From Crossiella equi (lineage in GTDB: Bacteria; Actinomycetota; Actinomycetes; Mycobacteriales; Pseudonocardiaceae): DNA of 64,000 nucleotides. The position numbers and the translations under genes were made by a program. Below the pieces are notes generated by a model. It searched no databases. It had not been told where the DNA came from and was given only the letters and a program-made list of their open reading frames with translations. Below, one piece after another: positions 23,267-32,900 of the stretch (positions are counted from its first letter, which is position 1; each line of letters begins with the position of its first letter). The DNA is taken from assembly GCF_017876755.1 (NCBI RefSeq), contig NZ_JAGIOO010000001.1, positions 8,727,786 through 8,791,785 on the forward strand, given 5' to 3'.

Positions 23267-23650
23267 TCAGCCCAGCTGGCTGACCAGTTCCAGGTAGCTG
23301 GTGCCGTCCATCAGCTCGGCCACGTCGGCCACGCCCTGGACCTCGAACAGCCAGCCGGTCTCGTACGGGTCGAGCACGAGCAGGTCCGGGTCCTCCAGCA
23401 GCAGCTCGTTGCGGTCGACCACGACCCCGGACACCGGGGCGAACAGGTCGCCCACCCAGCGCGGCGTGGCCAGGAACCCGCACGGGGCGAGCAGGTGGAC
23501 GTCACTGCCGACCAGCGGCAGGCCGACCTCGGTGAGGTCGGACAGTCCCCGGGTGACCAGGTCGGTCAGCCCCACGCGCACGCGGTCGCCGCGGTCCAGC
23601 ACCCAGGTGTGGTCCCGGGTGTACCGGAGTGTCTGCAGGTCGGTGAACAT
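23267..23650 (-). CDS. GcvH-like protein lacking the lipoyl lysine
   Basis: 127 residues with the barrel-sandwich fold of glycine cleavage H protein: YTRDHTWV at the N-terminus, GLTDLVTRGLSDLTEVGLPL, LFAPVSGVVVDRN and GWLFEVQG. In true GcvH the lipoyl Lys sits in ESVKA just before the APVSG turn. Here that site reads FLATPRWVGDLFAPVSG, placing Arg64 at the lysine position, so lipoylation is not possible as drawn. It could be a scaffold or sensor, or a decayed copy. Related GcvH-like proteins are known beside sulfur or lipoate genes, but no gcvT, gcvP or lipoate ligase is near. Confidence 0.82.
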   Translation of the reverse strand: MFTDLQTLRYTRDHTWVLDRGDRVRVGLTDLVTRGLSDLTEVGLPLVGSDVHLLAPCGFLATPRWVGDLFAPVSGVVVDRNELLLEDPDLLVLDPYETGWLFEVQGVADVAELMDGTSYLELVSQLG

Positions 23651-23781
23651 TGCTCTGTTCTAGCGAGAGGCAGGTCACGTCGTAAACAAGACCGGGTGGA
23701 AAGTGCCCTAACGACCACATCCCACTTCCTCGGGGAGCGCATCTGGGCATCCGGGCCTCAAGTCCACGCCCGTTCGGATCC

Positions 23782-24330
23782 TCAGCCGCCGCCTCCGCCG
23801 CCTGAGTCCCCGGTGGCCGTGTGCGTTTCGCTGACCAGGACGCGCACCACCACGTCGTGGCCTGCCAGCAGGGATGTCAGCTCCGGGCCGAGCTCGCCCC
23901 GGTAGGGGAACTGCCGGGTCTCGACCGTGGTGGCGCGGAAGCGCAGTGCCAGGCGGGTCCAGGTGGGCATCCCGTCCACGTGGGTATGCCGAATCGTGAC
24001 CTCTCGCAACGATTCCAGGGGTAAGGTGCGCGGTCCTCTGCGGCTGTCGGTCTCCACCCGGCCGTCGCCGATCCGCACGGTGTGGGCGGCCTGGGCGTTC
24101 TGGTGGAACAGGTACAGGGTGAACGGGACGAGGACCGCGGCGATGGCGATGGGCACCACGATGAGCATCGTCTCCGACCGCCAGGGCGCCTCCTGGGCCC
24201 GCATCGTGCCGTAGCCGACCACCGCGAGGGCGGCCAGCAGTCCGGTGAGCGCGGCCAGGCCGGTGAGGGCGACCGCGAGCGGGCCGGGCTCGGTGTGGCC
24301 CTCCGGCGCGCGCAGCTCCCAGCTGGTCAT
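23782..24330 (-). CDS. Membrane protein, PH-like domain, function unknown
   Basis: 182 residues. Two membrane segments: about 18-42 (LAVALTGLAALTGLLAALAV) and 54-76 (TMLIVVPIAIAAVLVPFTLY). A cytosolic beta-rich part follows (VRIGDGRVETDS, LPLESLREVTIRH, LALRFRATTVETRQFPY, LTSLLAGHDVVVRV) that looks like a PH or bPH domain, ending in a Gly run. Actinobacterial proteins of this form are common and uncharacterised. It stands alone between convergent neighbours. Confidence 0.7.
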   Translation of the reverse strand: MTSWELRAPEGHTEPGPLAVALTGLAALTGLLAALAVVGYGTMRAQEAPWRSETMLIVVPIAIAAVLVPFTLYLFHQNAQAAHTVRIGDGRVETDSRRGPRTLPLESLREVTIRHTHVDGMPTWTRLALRFRATTVETRQFPYRGELGPELTSLLAGHDVVVRVLVSETHTATGDSGGGGGG

Positions 24331-24381
24331 GCCCTCAGTATGCGAACGGCCTGGTCGGAGGCCCAGCCGCCGAAGTGGTGA

Positions 24382-25605
24382 TCAGTTGCGCCCGATCGGG
24401 TCACTGTCCTCTGTGGACTGTCGGAGCTCGGTGCGGCGGCGGTTCAGGAAGGCTTGTTCGGCCGGGGTGGTGGCCAGTTCGGCCGCGCGGCCGTAGGCCG
24501 CGAGGGCGGCTTCGCGTTGGTCCGTCCGGCGGAGCAGGTCGGCCCGGATGGCGTGCCAGAGGTAGTAGCCGGGGAGGTCCAGGTCCTCGACCAGGGGGAG
24601 GGCGGCCGCCGGGCCGTCGAGCTCGGCCACCGCCACCGCGCGGTTGAGGGCTACCACCGGGGTCGGGGTGGTGTGCAGGAGGAGGTCGTAGAGGCCGACC
24701 ACGCGGGCCCAGTCGGTGGGTGGGGGCTGGCTGTGCACGGCGGTGATGGCGGCTTGGAGCTGGTACGGGCCCAGCTGTCCTCGGCGCAGGCAGGTTTCGA
24801 CCAGGTTCCGGCCCTCGTCGACGAGGGTCTGGTCCCAGCTCGCGCGGTCCTGTTCGGACAGTGGGACCAGCTCGCCGGTGGGGGTGGTGCGGGCGGCGCG
24901 GCGGGACTCGGTGAGCAGGAGGAGGGCGAGCAGGCCGTGGGCCTCCGGTTCGTCCGGCATGAGGGTGGTCAGGACGCGGGTCAGGCGGATCGCCTCGGCT
25001 GCCAGGCCCGGGTCGCCCAGGTGGCCCTGGTTGAACACCAGGTACAGCACGGCCAGCACCGAGCGGAGCCGGGCGGGCAGCTCGGCCTCGCGCGGGACGC
25101 GGTAGGGGATGCGGGCGTCCCGGATCTTGGCTTTGGCCCGTGAGATGCGCTGGGCCATCGTCGGTTCGGGGGTCAGGAAGGCTCGGGCGATCTCGGCGGT
25201 GGACAGGCCGCCGAGCATTCGGAGGGTGAGGGCGACCCGGGCGGCCGGGGCCAGCGCCGGGTGGCAGCAGGTGAAGACCAGTCGCAGGCGGTCGTCGCCC
25301 ACCGGGTCCTCCTCGCCGGGGGTGGGGGCGTGCAGGAGCTCGGCCTGGGCGTGGCGGTCCTCGCGGGTCGCCTCGCGGCGCAGGCGGTCGATCGCGCGGT
25401 TGCGGGCGGTGGTGATGATCCAGCCTGCCGGGCTCGGCGGGAGGCCGGTCTCCGGCCACTTGGCCAGCGCGGTGGCGAAGGCCTCCTGGACGGCTTCCTC
25501 GGCGTGGTCGAGGTCGCCCAGGGTGCGGGTGAGGACGGAGACCGCGCGGCCGTACTCGGCTCGGAACACGGCCGCGATGGTCTCCCGGCCGACCTGCTCA
25601 GCCAT
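24382..25605 (-). CDS. ECF42-type RNA polymerase sigma factor
   Basis: 407 residues, long for an ECF sigma. Regions sigma2 (YGRAVSVLTRTLGDLDHAEE, ATALAKWPETGLPPSPAGWI) and sigma4 (LTLRMLGGLSTAEIARAFLT, MAQRISRAKAKIRDA) are followed by a C-terminal extension of about 230 residues with helical TPR-like repeats ending FLNRRRTEL. That extension and the adjacent YCII gene define the ECF42 group. It starts within the end of the YCII gene (8-bp overlap), so they are co-translated. There is no anti-sigma gene; the extension is known to be needed for activity in this group. Confidence 0.92.
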   Translation of the reverse strand: MAEQVGRETIAAVFRAEYGRAVSVLTRTLGDLDHAEEAVQEAFATALAKWPETGLPPSPAGWIITTARNRAIDRLRREATREDRHAQAELLHAPTPGEEDPVGDDRLRLVFTCCHPALAPAARVALTLRMLGGLSTAEIARAFLTPEPTMAQRISRAKAKIRDARIPYRVPREAELPARLRSVLAVLYLVFNQGHLGDPGLAAEAIRLTRVLTTLMPDEPEAHGLLALLLLTESRRAARTTPTGELVPLSEQDRASWDQTLVDEGRNLVETCLRRGQLGPYQLQAAITAVHSQPPPTDWARVVGLYDLLLHTTPTPVVALNRAVAVAELDGPAAALPLVEDLDLPGYYLWHAIRADLLRRTDQREAALAAYGRAAELATTPAEQAFLNRRRTELRQSTEDSDPIGRN

Positions 25606-25939
25606 GCATCGGGCGGACCTCGATGGGCAGGCCGATGGCCTCGGACAGGCGGCCTGCCCAGTGCAGGGCGTCGTCCAGGTCTTCGGCTCGGATCACGGAG
25701 AAGCCGCCGATGTGCTCCTTGCCTTCGGTGAAGGGGCCGTCGGTGAGGAGGGTCTCGCCGTCGGTGACGCGGACGACCGTCGCGGTTTCCGGGGGCAGCA
25801 GCCCGGCCGCGTAGACGCGGATGTTCTTCGCGTCCATCTCCTCGTTGAGCGCGTTCAGACGTTCCATGATCGGGGCGAGGAACTCGGGCGGGGGTGTCGG
25901 GCCGTCCGGCTGGATGATGTTGAGCAGGTAGTTCGTCAT
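25598..25939 (-). CDS. YCII-related (DGPF) protein, ECF42 partner
   Basis: 113 residues with the conserved LTDGPFTEGKEHIGGFSVI segment that gives the DGPF name, and a C-terminal EVRPM. YCII proteins have a small ferredoxin-like fold with a His/Asp pair and are always found beside ECF42 sigma genes, though their role in signalling is unresolved. The ATG at 25939 is followed by an ordinary ORF that overlaps the sigma gene by 8 bases. Confidence 0.88.
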   Translation of the reverse strand: MTNYLLNIIQPDGPTPPPEFLAPIMERLNALNEEMDAKNIRVYAAGLLPPETATVVRVTDGETLLTDGPFTEGKEHIGGFSVIRAEDLDDALHWAGRLSEAIGLPIEVRPMHG

Positions 25940-26051
25940 GGCTGACTCCTTTCGGCACCACCTACACGAACGGCCTCCGCGCGTTTCGACAGTCTGGCGG
26001 AAGAATCCTGGAACCGCTGGCCGCCGGGCGGCTTCACCCGGGACGGGTGGG

Positions 26052-26384
26052 TCAGCGGTCTCCGGCCGCGGTCTTGACCATGGCCACCATCAGGCGGACC
26101 GCGTCCAGGTGGACCAGGCCGCTGTGCTGGACCAGGGAGCGCCAGGTGGGGTAGGCCAGGGCGTGGCGGACCGCGCCGGTGACCACGTTCGCGCGGGCCT
26201 GGTCGGCCTGGAACGGGGTGGCCAGGAGGTGGATCGCGTTGTCCACATAGGACTGGCTTGGGAGTGGGGCGCCCGGGACCGCCGGGTAGTACTCGTACAG
26301 TTCGGCCAGGGCGATGGAGAGGCGGCGGTCCGGGCGGGCGATTCGTTGCCACGCTTCCGGATCCGGCAAGGGGGTCTCGTCCAT
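26052..26384 (-). CDS. Hypothetical actinobacterial protein
   Basis: 110 residues from ATG 26384. Sequence is helical (AWQRIARPDRRLSIALAELY, LLATPFQADQARANVVTGAV, HALAYPTWRSLVQHSGLVHL), without recognisable motif. It is encoded between the YCII gene and a LysR gene in the same direction, but with gaps of 112 and 43 bases. No function can be suggested. Confidence 0.55.
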   Translation of the reverse strand: MDETPLPDPEAWQRIARPDRRLSIALAELYEYYPAVPGAPLPSQSYVDNAIHLLATPFQADQARANVVTGAVRHALAYPTWRSLVQHSGLVHLDAVRLMVAMVKTAAGDR

Positions 26385-26427
26385 GGCGGGCACCCTACCC
26401 AACGGCTGCCGGGGGTCCAACGGGCCG

Positions 26428-27324
26428 TCAGCGGTGCCAGGGGGTGTCCAGGCCATTGCGGACAGTGGTCAGGACGTGTCGGCGGAACCTCTCCGAGGCT
26501 GGCGGGAGGTCTCGGTCGGCCAGCCACATCAGTCCGATGTCCCGACGGGCCCGGACGTCGGTCAGGTGGAGGTGGGGTGTTGTCGGTTCGCCGCCGGGGA
26601 GGGGGAGCAGGGCCACGCCCAGGCCGGCCGCCACCAGGCCTCGGAGGGTTTCGACCTCCTCGCCTTCGAAGCCCGCCTTCGGGGTGAACCCGGCTTCCCG
26701 GCACAGGTGTTCGGTGGTCGTGCGGAGGGCGAAGCCCGGGCGGAGGAGAATGAAGGGTTCTTCGGCCAGGTCGGTCAGGCGGACCCGGGTCCGGGTGGCC
26801 AGGCGGTGTCCCGGGGGGACGGCCAGCAGGAGGGGCTCGACCAGGAGGCGTTGCCAGCACAGCTGGGGGTGGCCGGGGTTGTCGCTGGTGATCGCCAGGT
26901 CCGCCGTGCCGGTGAGGAGCTCCTCAGCCAGGCCCGCTTCGCCGTGTTGGGTCAGGTCGAAGCGGATGTCCGGGTGGTTCTCGCGGAAGCGGCTCAACAG
27001 GGGCGGGACCAGCCACGTGCCCATCGTGTGCAGGAAGGTCAGGGGGACCGTGCCCGCGTGGGGGTCGGTGAGCTCCGCGACCGCGCGCAGGCCCTGGGCG
27101 TAGCGGTCCAGGAGCTCGTCCACGTGGGCCTTGAACAGTCGTCCGGCCGGGGTGGGGACCAGGGTTTTGCCCACTCGTTGGAGAAGCTGGGCGCCCGCTT
27201 CGTGTTCGACCCTTGCCAGGGCGCGGGAGAGGGCGGGTTGGGTCAGGTGGGCTCGGCGGGCCGTTTCGGTGACCGTTGTCCCGGAGGCCACCTCGCGGAA
27301 CCAGGACAGTGTCCGCAAATCCAT
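26428..27324 (-). CDS. LysR-family regulator
   Basis: 298 residues. N-terminal winged HTH: LSWFREVASGTTVTETARRA, LTQPALSRALARVEHEAG (about 4-45); the rest is the periplasmic-binding-like effector domain (ADLAITSDNPGHPQLC, GEEVETLRGLVAAGLG). It is divergent from a thiamine-diphosphate enzyme gene 92 bases away, the standard LysR arrangement, so that gene is the likely target. The usual T-N11-A box should lie in that gap but was not pinned down. Confidence 0.9.
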   Translation of the reverse strand: MDLRTLSWFREVASGTTVTETARRAHLTQPALSRALARVEHEAGAQLLQRVGKTLVPTPAGRLFKAHVDELLDRYAQGLRAVAELTDPHAGTVPLTFLHTMGTWLVPPLLSRFRENHPDIRFDLTQHGEAGLAEELLTGTADLAITSDNPGHPQLCWQRLLVEPLLLAVPPGHRLATRTRVRLTDLAEEPFILLRPGFALRTTTEHLCREAGFTPKAGFEGEEVETLRGLVAAGLGVALLPLPGGEPTTPHLHLTDVRARRDIGLMWLADRDLPPASERFRRHVLTTVRNGLDTPWHR

Positions 27325-27416
27325 GTGTTCAGGTTATCGATTCTGGCTCGGACTGGCATTGGACGCATGGATTTGGGAGGACGAGGCTGGGGGTAGGAGA
27401 GCAGTGGGAGGTAGTC

Positions 27417-29147
27417 ATGGCCAACGTTGCCGAACAGCTGGTGCGGATGCTGGTCGAGGCCGGGGTGCGGCGCGTCTACGGCATCGTGGGGGACAGCCTC
27501 AACCCGATCGTGGACGCCGTCCGGCGCACCGAGGGCATCGAGTGGGTGCACGTGCGGCACGAGGAGTCCGCCGCGTTCGCCGCCGCCGCGGAGGCGCAGC
27601 TGACCGGGAAGCTCGCGGTGTGTGCCGGGAGCAGTGGGCCGGGCAACCTGCACCTGATCAACGGGCTGTTCGACGCCCACCGCAGCGGGGCGCCGGTGCT
27701 GGCGATCGCCTCGCACATCCCGGCCGCGCAGATCGGGACCGGCTACTTCCAGGAGACCCACCCCGAGCAGCTGTTCACCGAGTGCAGCCACTACAGCGAG
27801 CTGGTGTCGCAGCCCGAGCAGCTGCCGCGGCTGCTGCGCATCGCGATGGCCACCGCGCTGGGGCGGGGCGGGGTGTCGGTGCTGACCATTCCCGGGGACC
27901 TCGCCGACCGCAAGGCCGCTGCCCCCACACCGGCGGTGACCGCGGTCCGGCCGTCGCCGGTGGTGCCCGCCGAGGAGACCCTGGTCGAGCTGACCGGGCT
28001 GCTGGAGTCCTCGCAGAGGGTGATGCTGTTCGTCGGCGCCGGTGCCCGGGGCGCGCACGCCGAGATCATGGCGCTGGCGGACCTGCTGGGGGCGCCGGTC
28101 GGGCACTCCTTCGGGGGCAAGGAGTGGATCCAGTTCGACAACCCCTTCGACGTGGGCATGAGCGGGCTGCTCGGGTACGGCGCGTGCTTCGAGGCCATGC
28201 AGCAGGCCGACCGCGTGGTGCTGCTGGGCACCGACTTCCCGTATGACGCGTTCCTGCCGCAGGCCCGCACGGTCCAGATCGACCACGACCTGACCCGGCT
28301 GGGGCGGCGCACCCCGCTGGACCTGGCCGTGCACGGCAGCGTGCGGGAGACCGTGGCCGCGCTGCTGCCCCGGCTGCGCCGCCGCACCGACCGGTCCTAC
28401 CTGGAGCGCATGCTGCGCAAGCACGCGCACAAGCTGGAGACGGTCGTGGACGCCTACACCCGTGACATCGCCGAGCGCACCCCGATCCACCCGGAGTACG
28501 CGGCCGCGGTCCTGGACGAGCTGGCCGCCGACGACGCGGTGTTCACCATCGACACCGGCATGAACAACGTCTGGGCCGCCCGCTACCTGACCCCCAACGG
28601 CCGCCGCCGCATGATCGGCTCGTTCCGCCACGGCAGCATGGCCAACGCCCTGCCCCAGGCGATCGGTGCCCAGCTCTCCCACCCGGGCCGCCAGGTCATC
28701 GCACTCAGCGGCGACGGCGGGCTGTCCATGCTCCTGGGCGACCTGCTGACCCTGTCCACGGCGAAGGTGCCGGTCAAGGTCGTGGTCTTCAACAACGCCA
28801 GCCTGGGCATGGTCAAACTCGAGATGCTGGTCGACGGCCTGCCCGAACACGAGACCGACCACCCGGCGGTCAACTTCAGCGCGATCGCCGCCGCGGCGGG
28901 CCTGCACGCGGTCCGCGCCGAGAAGCCGGGCGACATCCGAGCCGCCCTGACCGAAGGCCTGGCCCACCCCGGCCCGTCCCTGATCGAACTGGTCACGGAC
29001 CCGAACGCCCTCTCCCTGCCCCCGAAGATCACCACCGGGATGGTCCGCGGCTTCGCCCTGGCCGCCGGGAAGACCGTGCTCAACGGCGGGGTCGGGAAGA
29101 TGGTGGAGATGGCGCGGAGCAACCTGCGCAACATTCCACGGCCCTGA
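27417..29147 (+). CDS. poxB: Pyruvate oxidase/dehydrogenase (quinone)-like ThDP enzyme
   Basis: 576 residues from ATG 27417 preceded by GGGAGG. Domain order is ThDP-Pyr (VHVRHEESAAFAAAAEAQLT, SSGPGNLHLINGLFDAHRSG), central FAD-type domain (VMLFVGAGARGAHAEIMALA) and ThDP-PP (GDGGLSMLLGDLLTL ... VVVFNNASLGMVK), with GDG and NN binding Mg and diphosphate. The layout fits PoxB (pyruvate plus quinone to acetate plus CO2); related acetolactate synthase or sulfoacetaldehyde acetyltransferase is less likely. Controlled probably by the divergent LysR. Confidence 0.85.
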   Translation: MANVAEQLVRMLVEAGVRRVYGIVGDSLNPIVDAVRRTEGIEWVHVRHEESAAFAAAAEAQLTGKLAVCAGSSGPGNLHLINGLFDAHRSGAPVLAIASHIPAAQIGTGYFQETHPEQLFTECSHYSELVSQPEQLPRLLRIAMATALGRGGVSVLTIPGDLADRKAAAPTPAVTAVRPSPVVPAEETLVELTGLLESSQRVMLFVGAGARGAHAEIMALADLLGAPVGHSFGGKEWIQFDNPFDVGMSGLLGYGACFEAMQQADRVVLLGTDFPYDAFLPQARTVQIDHDLTRLGRRTPLDLAVHGSVRETVAALLPRLRRRTDRSYLERMLRKHAHKLETVVDAYTRDIAERTPIHPEYAAAVLDELAADDAVFTIDTGMNNVWAARYLTPNGRRRMIGSFRHGSMANALPQAIGAQLSHPGRQVIALSGDGGLSMLLGDLLTLSTAKVPVKVVVFNNASLGMVKLEMLVDGLPEHETDHPAVNFSAIAAAAGLHAVRAEKPGDIRAALTEGLAHPGPSLIELVTDPNALSLPPKITTGMVRGFALAAGKTVLNGGVGKMVEMARSNLRNIPRP

Positions 29148-29253
29148 CCCGGCCACGCGGCGGCTGCCTTCCCGGGCGGCCGCCGCGTTCCCCGGGCGGG
29201 GTCGGCGTCCCTCGGCCGATGGACCGGGGAATTCGGGCCGGTTGGCCGATACC

Positions 29254-29967
29254 CTAGGCCGGGTGGTCCTCGACCATGGCGCGGTAGACCGGGCGCAGCA
29301 GCTCGGCCAGGGCCACCCCGGCCACCGTGGCGGTGAGCGGCGGCAGCTCGTCCAGCACCGGCGCGGGTGCCCCGGCGGCGGGTTCCACGGGACCCTCGGG
29401 CCAGTCGAAGAAGCTGGTCAGGTCCGCGTCCAGGGGTGCGGCGGCGGGCCGGGCGGGCAGCGGGACGACCACGCCGTGGTGGGCGCGGAGCTCGGCCAGC
29501 AGGGCCTCCCGGTCGCGGCCGCGCAGGGCGAACAGCAGGAACGGGTCCTCGGCAGCGGTGGCGGCGAAGGTGGCCAGGGTCGCGAGCAGGTGTCCGCACG
29601 GGATGGCCGGAGCCGGACAGGTGCAGTCCACAGTGGACTCGTGGGCGAGGTCCGGCAGCAGCTCGTACGCCGGTTCGGCGCAGGCCGGGGGGACCGTGCC
29701 GCTGAGCAGGTCGGTGGACAGGTCGTGGGCGAGGGCCTCGGTGATCCGGGCCCAGGCCGCCTTGCCGTGGGCCGGGACGGTGACGCGGGTGCGGTGGCGG
29801 CGCTGGCGGGTGACCTGGACCTCGGCGGTGACGCTGCCCGGCGTGACGGTCAGCCCGCGCACCCGGTCGCACAGGAAACCGGAGCTGGGATCGGCGAGGA
29901 AAGCCTTGAGGCCCAACGGTTCCAGCGCCCCGTGCAGGATCTCCGCCCACTGCTCCCGGTCAGTCAT
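29254..29967 (-). CDS. SWIM zinc-finger protein
   Basis: 237 residues. The SWIM motif CxCxnCxH is CTCPAPAIPCGH near residues 113-124. N-terminal part (LADPSSGFLCDRVRGLTV, AEVQVTRQRRHRTRVTVPA) is a beta domain. SWIM proteins bind DNA or protein and are found next to SNF2-type ATPases in many actinobacteria. The start lies 8 bases inside the SNF2 gene, so they are co-translated and probably form one complex. Confidence 0.85.
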   Translation of the reverse strand: MTDREQWAEILHGALEPLGLKAFLADPSSGFLCDRVRGLTVTPGSVTAEVQVTRQRRHRTRVTVPAHGKAAWARITEALAHDLSTDLLSGTVPPACAEPAYELLPDLAHESTVDCTCPAPAIPCGHLLATLATFAATAAEDPFLLFALRGRDREALLAELRAHHGVVVPLPARPAAAPLDADLTSFFDWPEGPVEPAAGAPAPVLDELPPLTATVAGVALAELLRPVYRAMVEDHPA

Positions 29968-32900
29968 CGACGGCCTCCGCGCCCAGCTCGAACATCTCCC
30001 GCAGCTCCGAGGCGGCCAGGTCGGTGAGCCAGTGCTCCCCGGCCACCGTGACCAGGTCGGCCAGGGCGCGTTTGCGGGTCAGCAGCGCGTCGACCCGCTC
30101 CTCGATCGTGCCGGGGCACTGGAACTTGCGGACCTGGACCGTGCGCTGCTGGCCGATGCGGAAGGCCCGGTCGGTGGCCTGGGCCTCCACCGCCGGGTTC
30201 CACCAGCGGTCCAGGTGGAAGACGTGCGTCGCGGCGGTGAGCGTCAGGCCCGAGCCCCCGGCCTTCAGCGAGGCCAGCAGCACCGGTGGGCCCTCACCGG
30301 ACTGGAAGCGGTCGACCAGGGTGTCGCGCTGGCGGGCGGACTGGCCGCCGTGCAGGTGCGCGATGCCGGTGTCCAGGCGGTCGGTCAGGTGCGGGGTGAG
30401 CAGGCGGCCGAACTCGGTGTACTGGGTGAAGCACAGCACGCGGTCGCCGGTGGCCAGCGCGGTGCGCAGCAGCTCCTCCAGGCGCAGCACCTTGCCCGAG
30501 CGGCGGCCCACCGGGGAGCCGTCGTGCAGCAGCTGCGCCGGGTGGTTGCAGACCTGCTTGAGCTTGGTGATCGCGGCCAGCACGTTGCCCCGGCGGCGGA
30601 TGCCGCTGCTGTCCACGATCCTGGTCATCATCTCCTCGACGACCGTGCGGTAGAGCGTGCCCTGCTCGCGGGTGAGGCGGTACTCCTCGACGAGCTCGAT
30701 CTTGGCGGGCAGCTCGGGGGCGATCGCCGGGTCGGTCTTGAGGCGGCGCAGCACGTAGGGGCGGGTGAGTCGGCGCAGCCGGGCCGCGGCCGCGGTGTCG
30801 CCCCGCAGCTCCAGCGGGGCGGCGAAGCGGTCGCGGAAGTCCTCCGCCGAGCCGAACCGGCCGGGGTTGAGGGCATCCAACAGCGCCCACAGCTCCGACA
30901 CCCCGTTCTCCACCGGCGTACCGGTGAGCGCGACGCGGTGCCGGGCGGGGAACCGACGGATGGCCCGGGCCGCCGCGGTGCGCGGGTTCTTCACCGCCTG
31001 GGCCTCGTCCAGGACCAGGCGGGCCCAGTCGACCTCGGCCAGCGCCGCGATGTCGCGGACGGCCGTGGCGTAGGTGGTGACCACGAGGTCGGCGTCGCCG
31101 TCGACCTTCGCCCGCGCCGGACCGTGGTGCACCCGCACACGCAGCTCCGGGGCGAACCGGGCGGCCTCGCGGGCCCACATGCCCAGCACGGCCACCGGGC
31201 ACAGCAGCAGGGTCGGGCCGGTCGCGCCCCGGGCCCGTTCCAGCGCCTCCAGGGCCAGTACCTGGATGGTCTTGCCCAGCCCCATGTCGTCGGCCAGGCA
31301 CACGCCGATGCCGGCCTCGGCCATCAGCGCCAGCCAGGCCACGCCCCGGCGCTGGTAGTCGCGCAGCTCACCGCGGAAGCCCGGCGGCAGCTCCACCGGC
31401 CGGGGGGCCAGCTCACCGGCGAGGAGGTCGGCCAGCCAGCCCCGCGCGTCGACCCCGGTGACCGGCAGCGGCAGACCGGGCAGCTCGGTGCCGTCCTGGT
31501 GCACGAGCAGCGCGAGCACCTCGGCCGGGGTCGGCACACGCGGTTTGGCCCGGCCCGGGTCGCGGCGCACGTGGGCCAGGGCCAGCCGCAGGTGCTCGGC
31601 GTCCACGTTGACCCAGTGCCCGCGCAGGCGCACCAGGTTGGACTTGGCGGCGACCAGGTCGAGCAGCTCGTCCTCGGCGAGCACCTCCTCGCCGACCGAG
31701 ACCGACCAGCGCAGCGTGCCCAGCTCCTCCCGGCTCAGGCGGCGTTCGCCCGAGATCCGGTCCACCGGGGCGCTGCGCACGGACAGCCGCAGCCCGGCCC
31801 GCCTGCGGCCACCCCAGGAGGCGGGCAGCTGCACCTCGAACCCGGCGTCCACCAGGCGCTGCGCGCCGTCGAGGAGGAACTCCTCGGCCTGGGCCACGGT
31901 CAGGTCGTGGACGCCGGGCCGGGGACCGGTCAGGACGTGGCCGAGCAGCGGCAGGACCTGCGCGGCACGGGCGAGCTCGGCGGTGAGCAGCCCCGGCGGG
32001 TCGGACAGGAACGGGCGGGCCCGCCCGGCCCAGATGTCCGCGGCGGGCAGCAGCAGGCTCGGGTCGGCGCTGGCCCGCAGGTGCACCGACAGCTGCCAGT
32101 GCGTGCCGTCACCGGTCTGGTCGGCCGGGTCGGGGAGGTCGGCGGAGACGGCCAGCGTGCGCGGTTCGGCCAGGCGCAGGCACAGCCTGCCCTCGCCCAG
32201 GTCGGTGTCGGCCGCGTCCTCCCAGGCGCTGGTCGCGCCGGCGACGGCCACCTGCACCGCCGCGGGCAGCCCGGCCTGGCCGTCGGCGGCGCACAGCGCC
32301 CGCAGCCACACCTGCACCGGCCCGTCCCCGTCCGGCGGGGCCAGGTCGGTGCGGGCCAGCCGGTCCCGGACGGCGGTGTCCACCATGGTGGCCAGCGCGT
32401 CCCGGACCAGGCGGGCCGGATCGGTCTGCTCGGCGCGTCCGGCCGCGGGCATGCCCAGGACCAGGCGCTGTGCGGCCACCGCGTCCGCCCCGCGCAGCAC
32501 CGGCCGCCACCGCGCCCGCGCGGCCTCCCCGGTCCCGGCGATGGCGGGCCGCACCCGGCCACGGCGGGCCAGGTCGGTGGCCAGGCCGAGCACGGCCCGC
32601 AGGTGCGCGACCGAGGCGCCGTACCGGACGCCCTCGGCCGGGTCCGCCAGCTCGGACGGGTCGACCAGCAGCGCGGGCACCGACCACGGTTGCAGGGTCA
32701 GCCCGGTCGCGGGGGCGCGGCTGCCGGTGAGGGTGGGGGAGGGCCAGGGGCCGGTGCCCCGGGAGGGCAGCCGCAGCGTGGCCCAGGCGGGCCTGCCGGG
32801 GTGCAGCGCGGTCAGCTCGGCCACCGAGGCGGCGAAGGGGTGCGGGCGCACCGACCAGGCGGTGGCCCGCATGGCGGTGCTGACCGGTCGGCGCGGGCTC

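Noticed and set aside
27243-29156. 637-residue leftward ORF
   Set aside because: Antisense shadow of the PoxB-like gene, His/Gln/Arg-rich with no homology.
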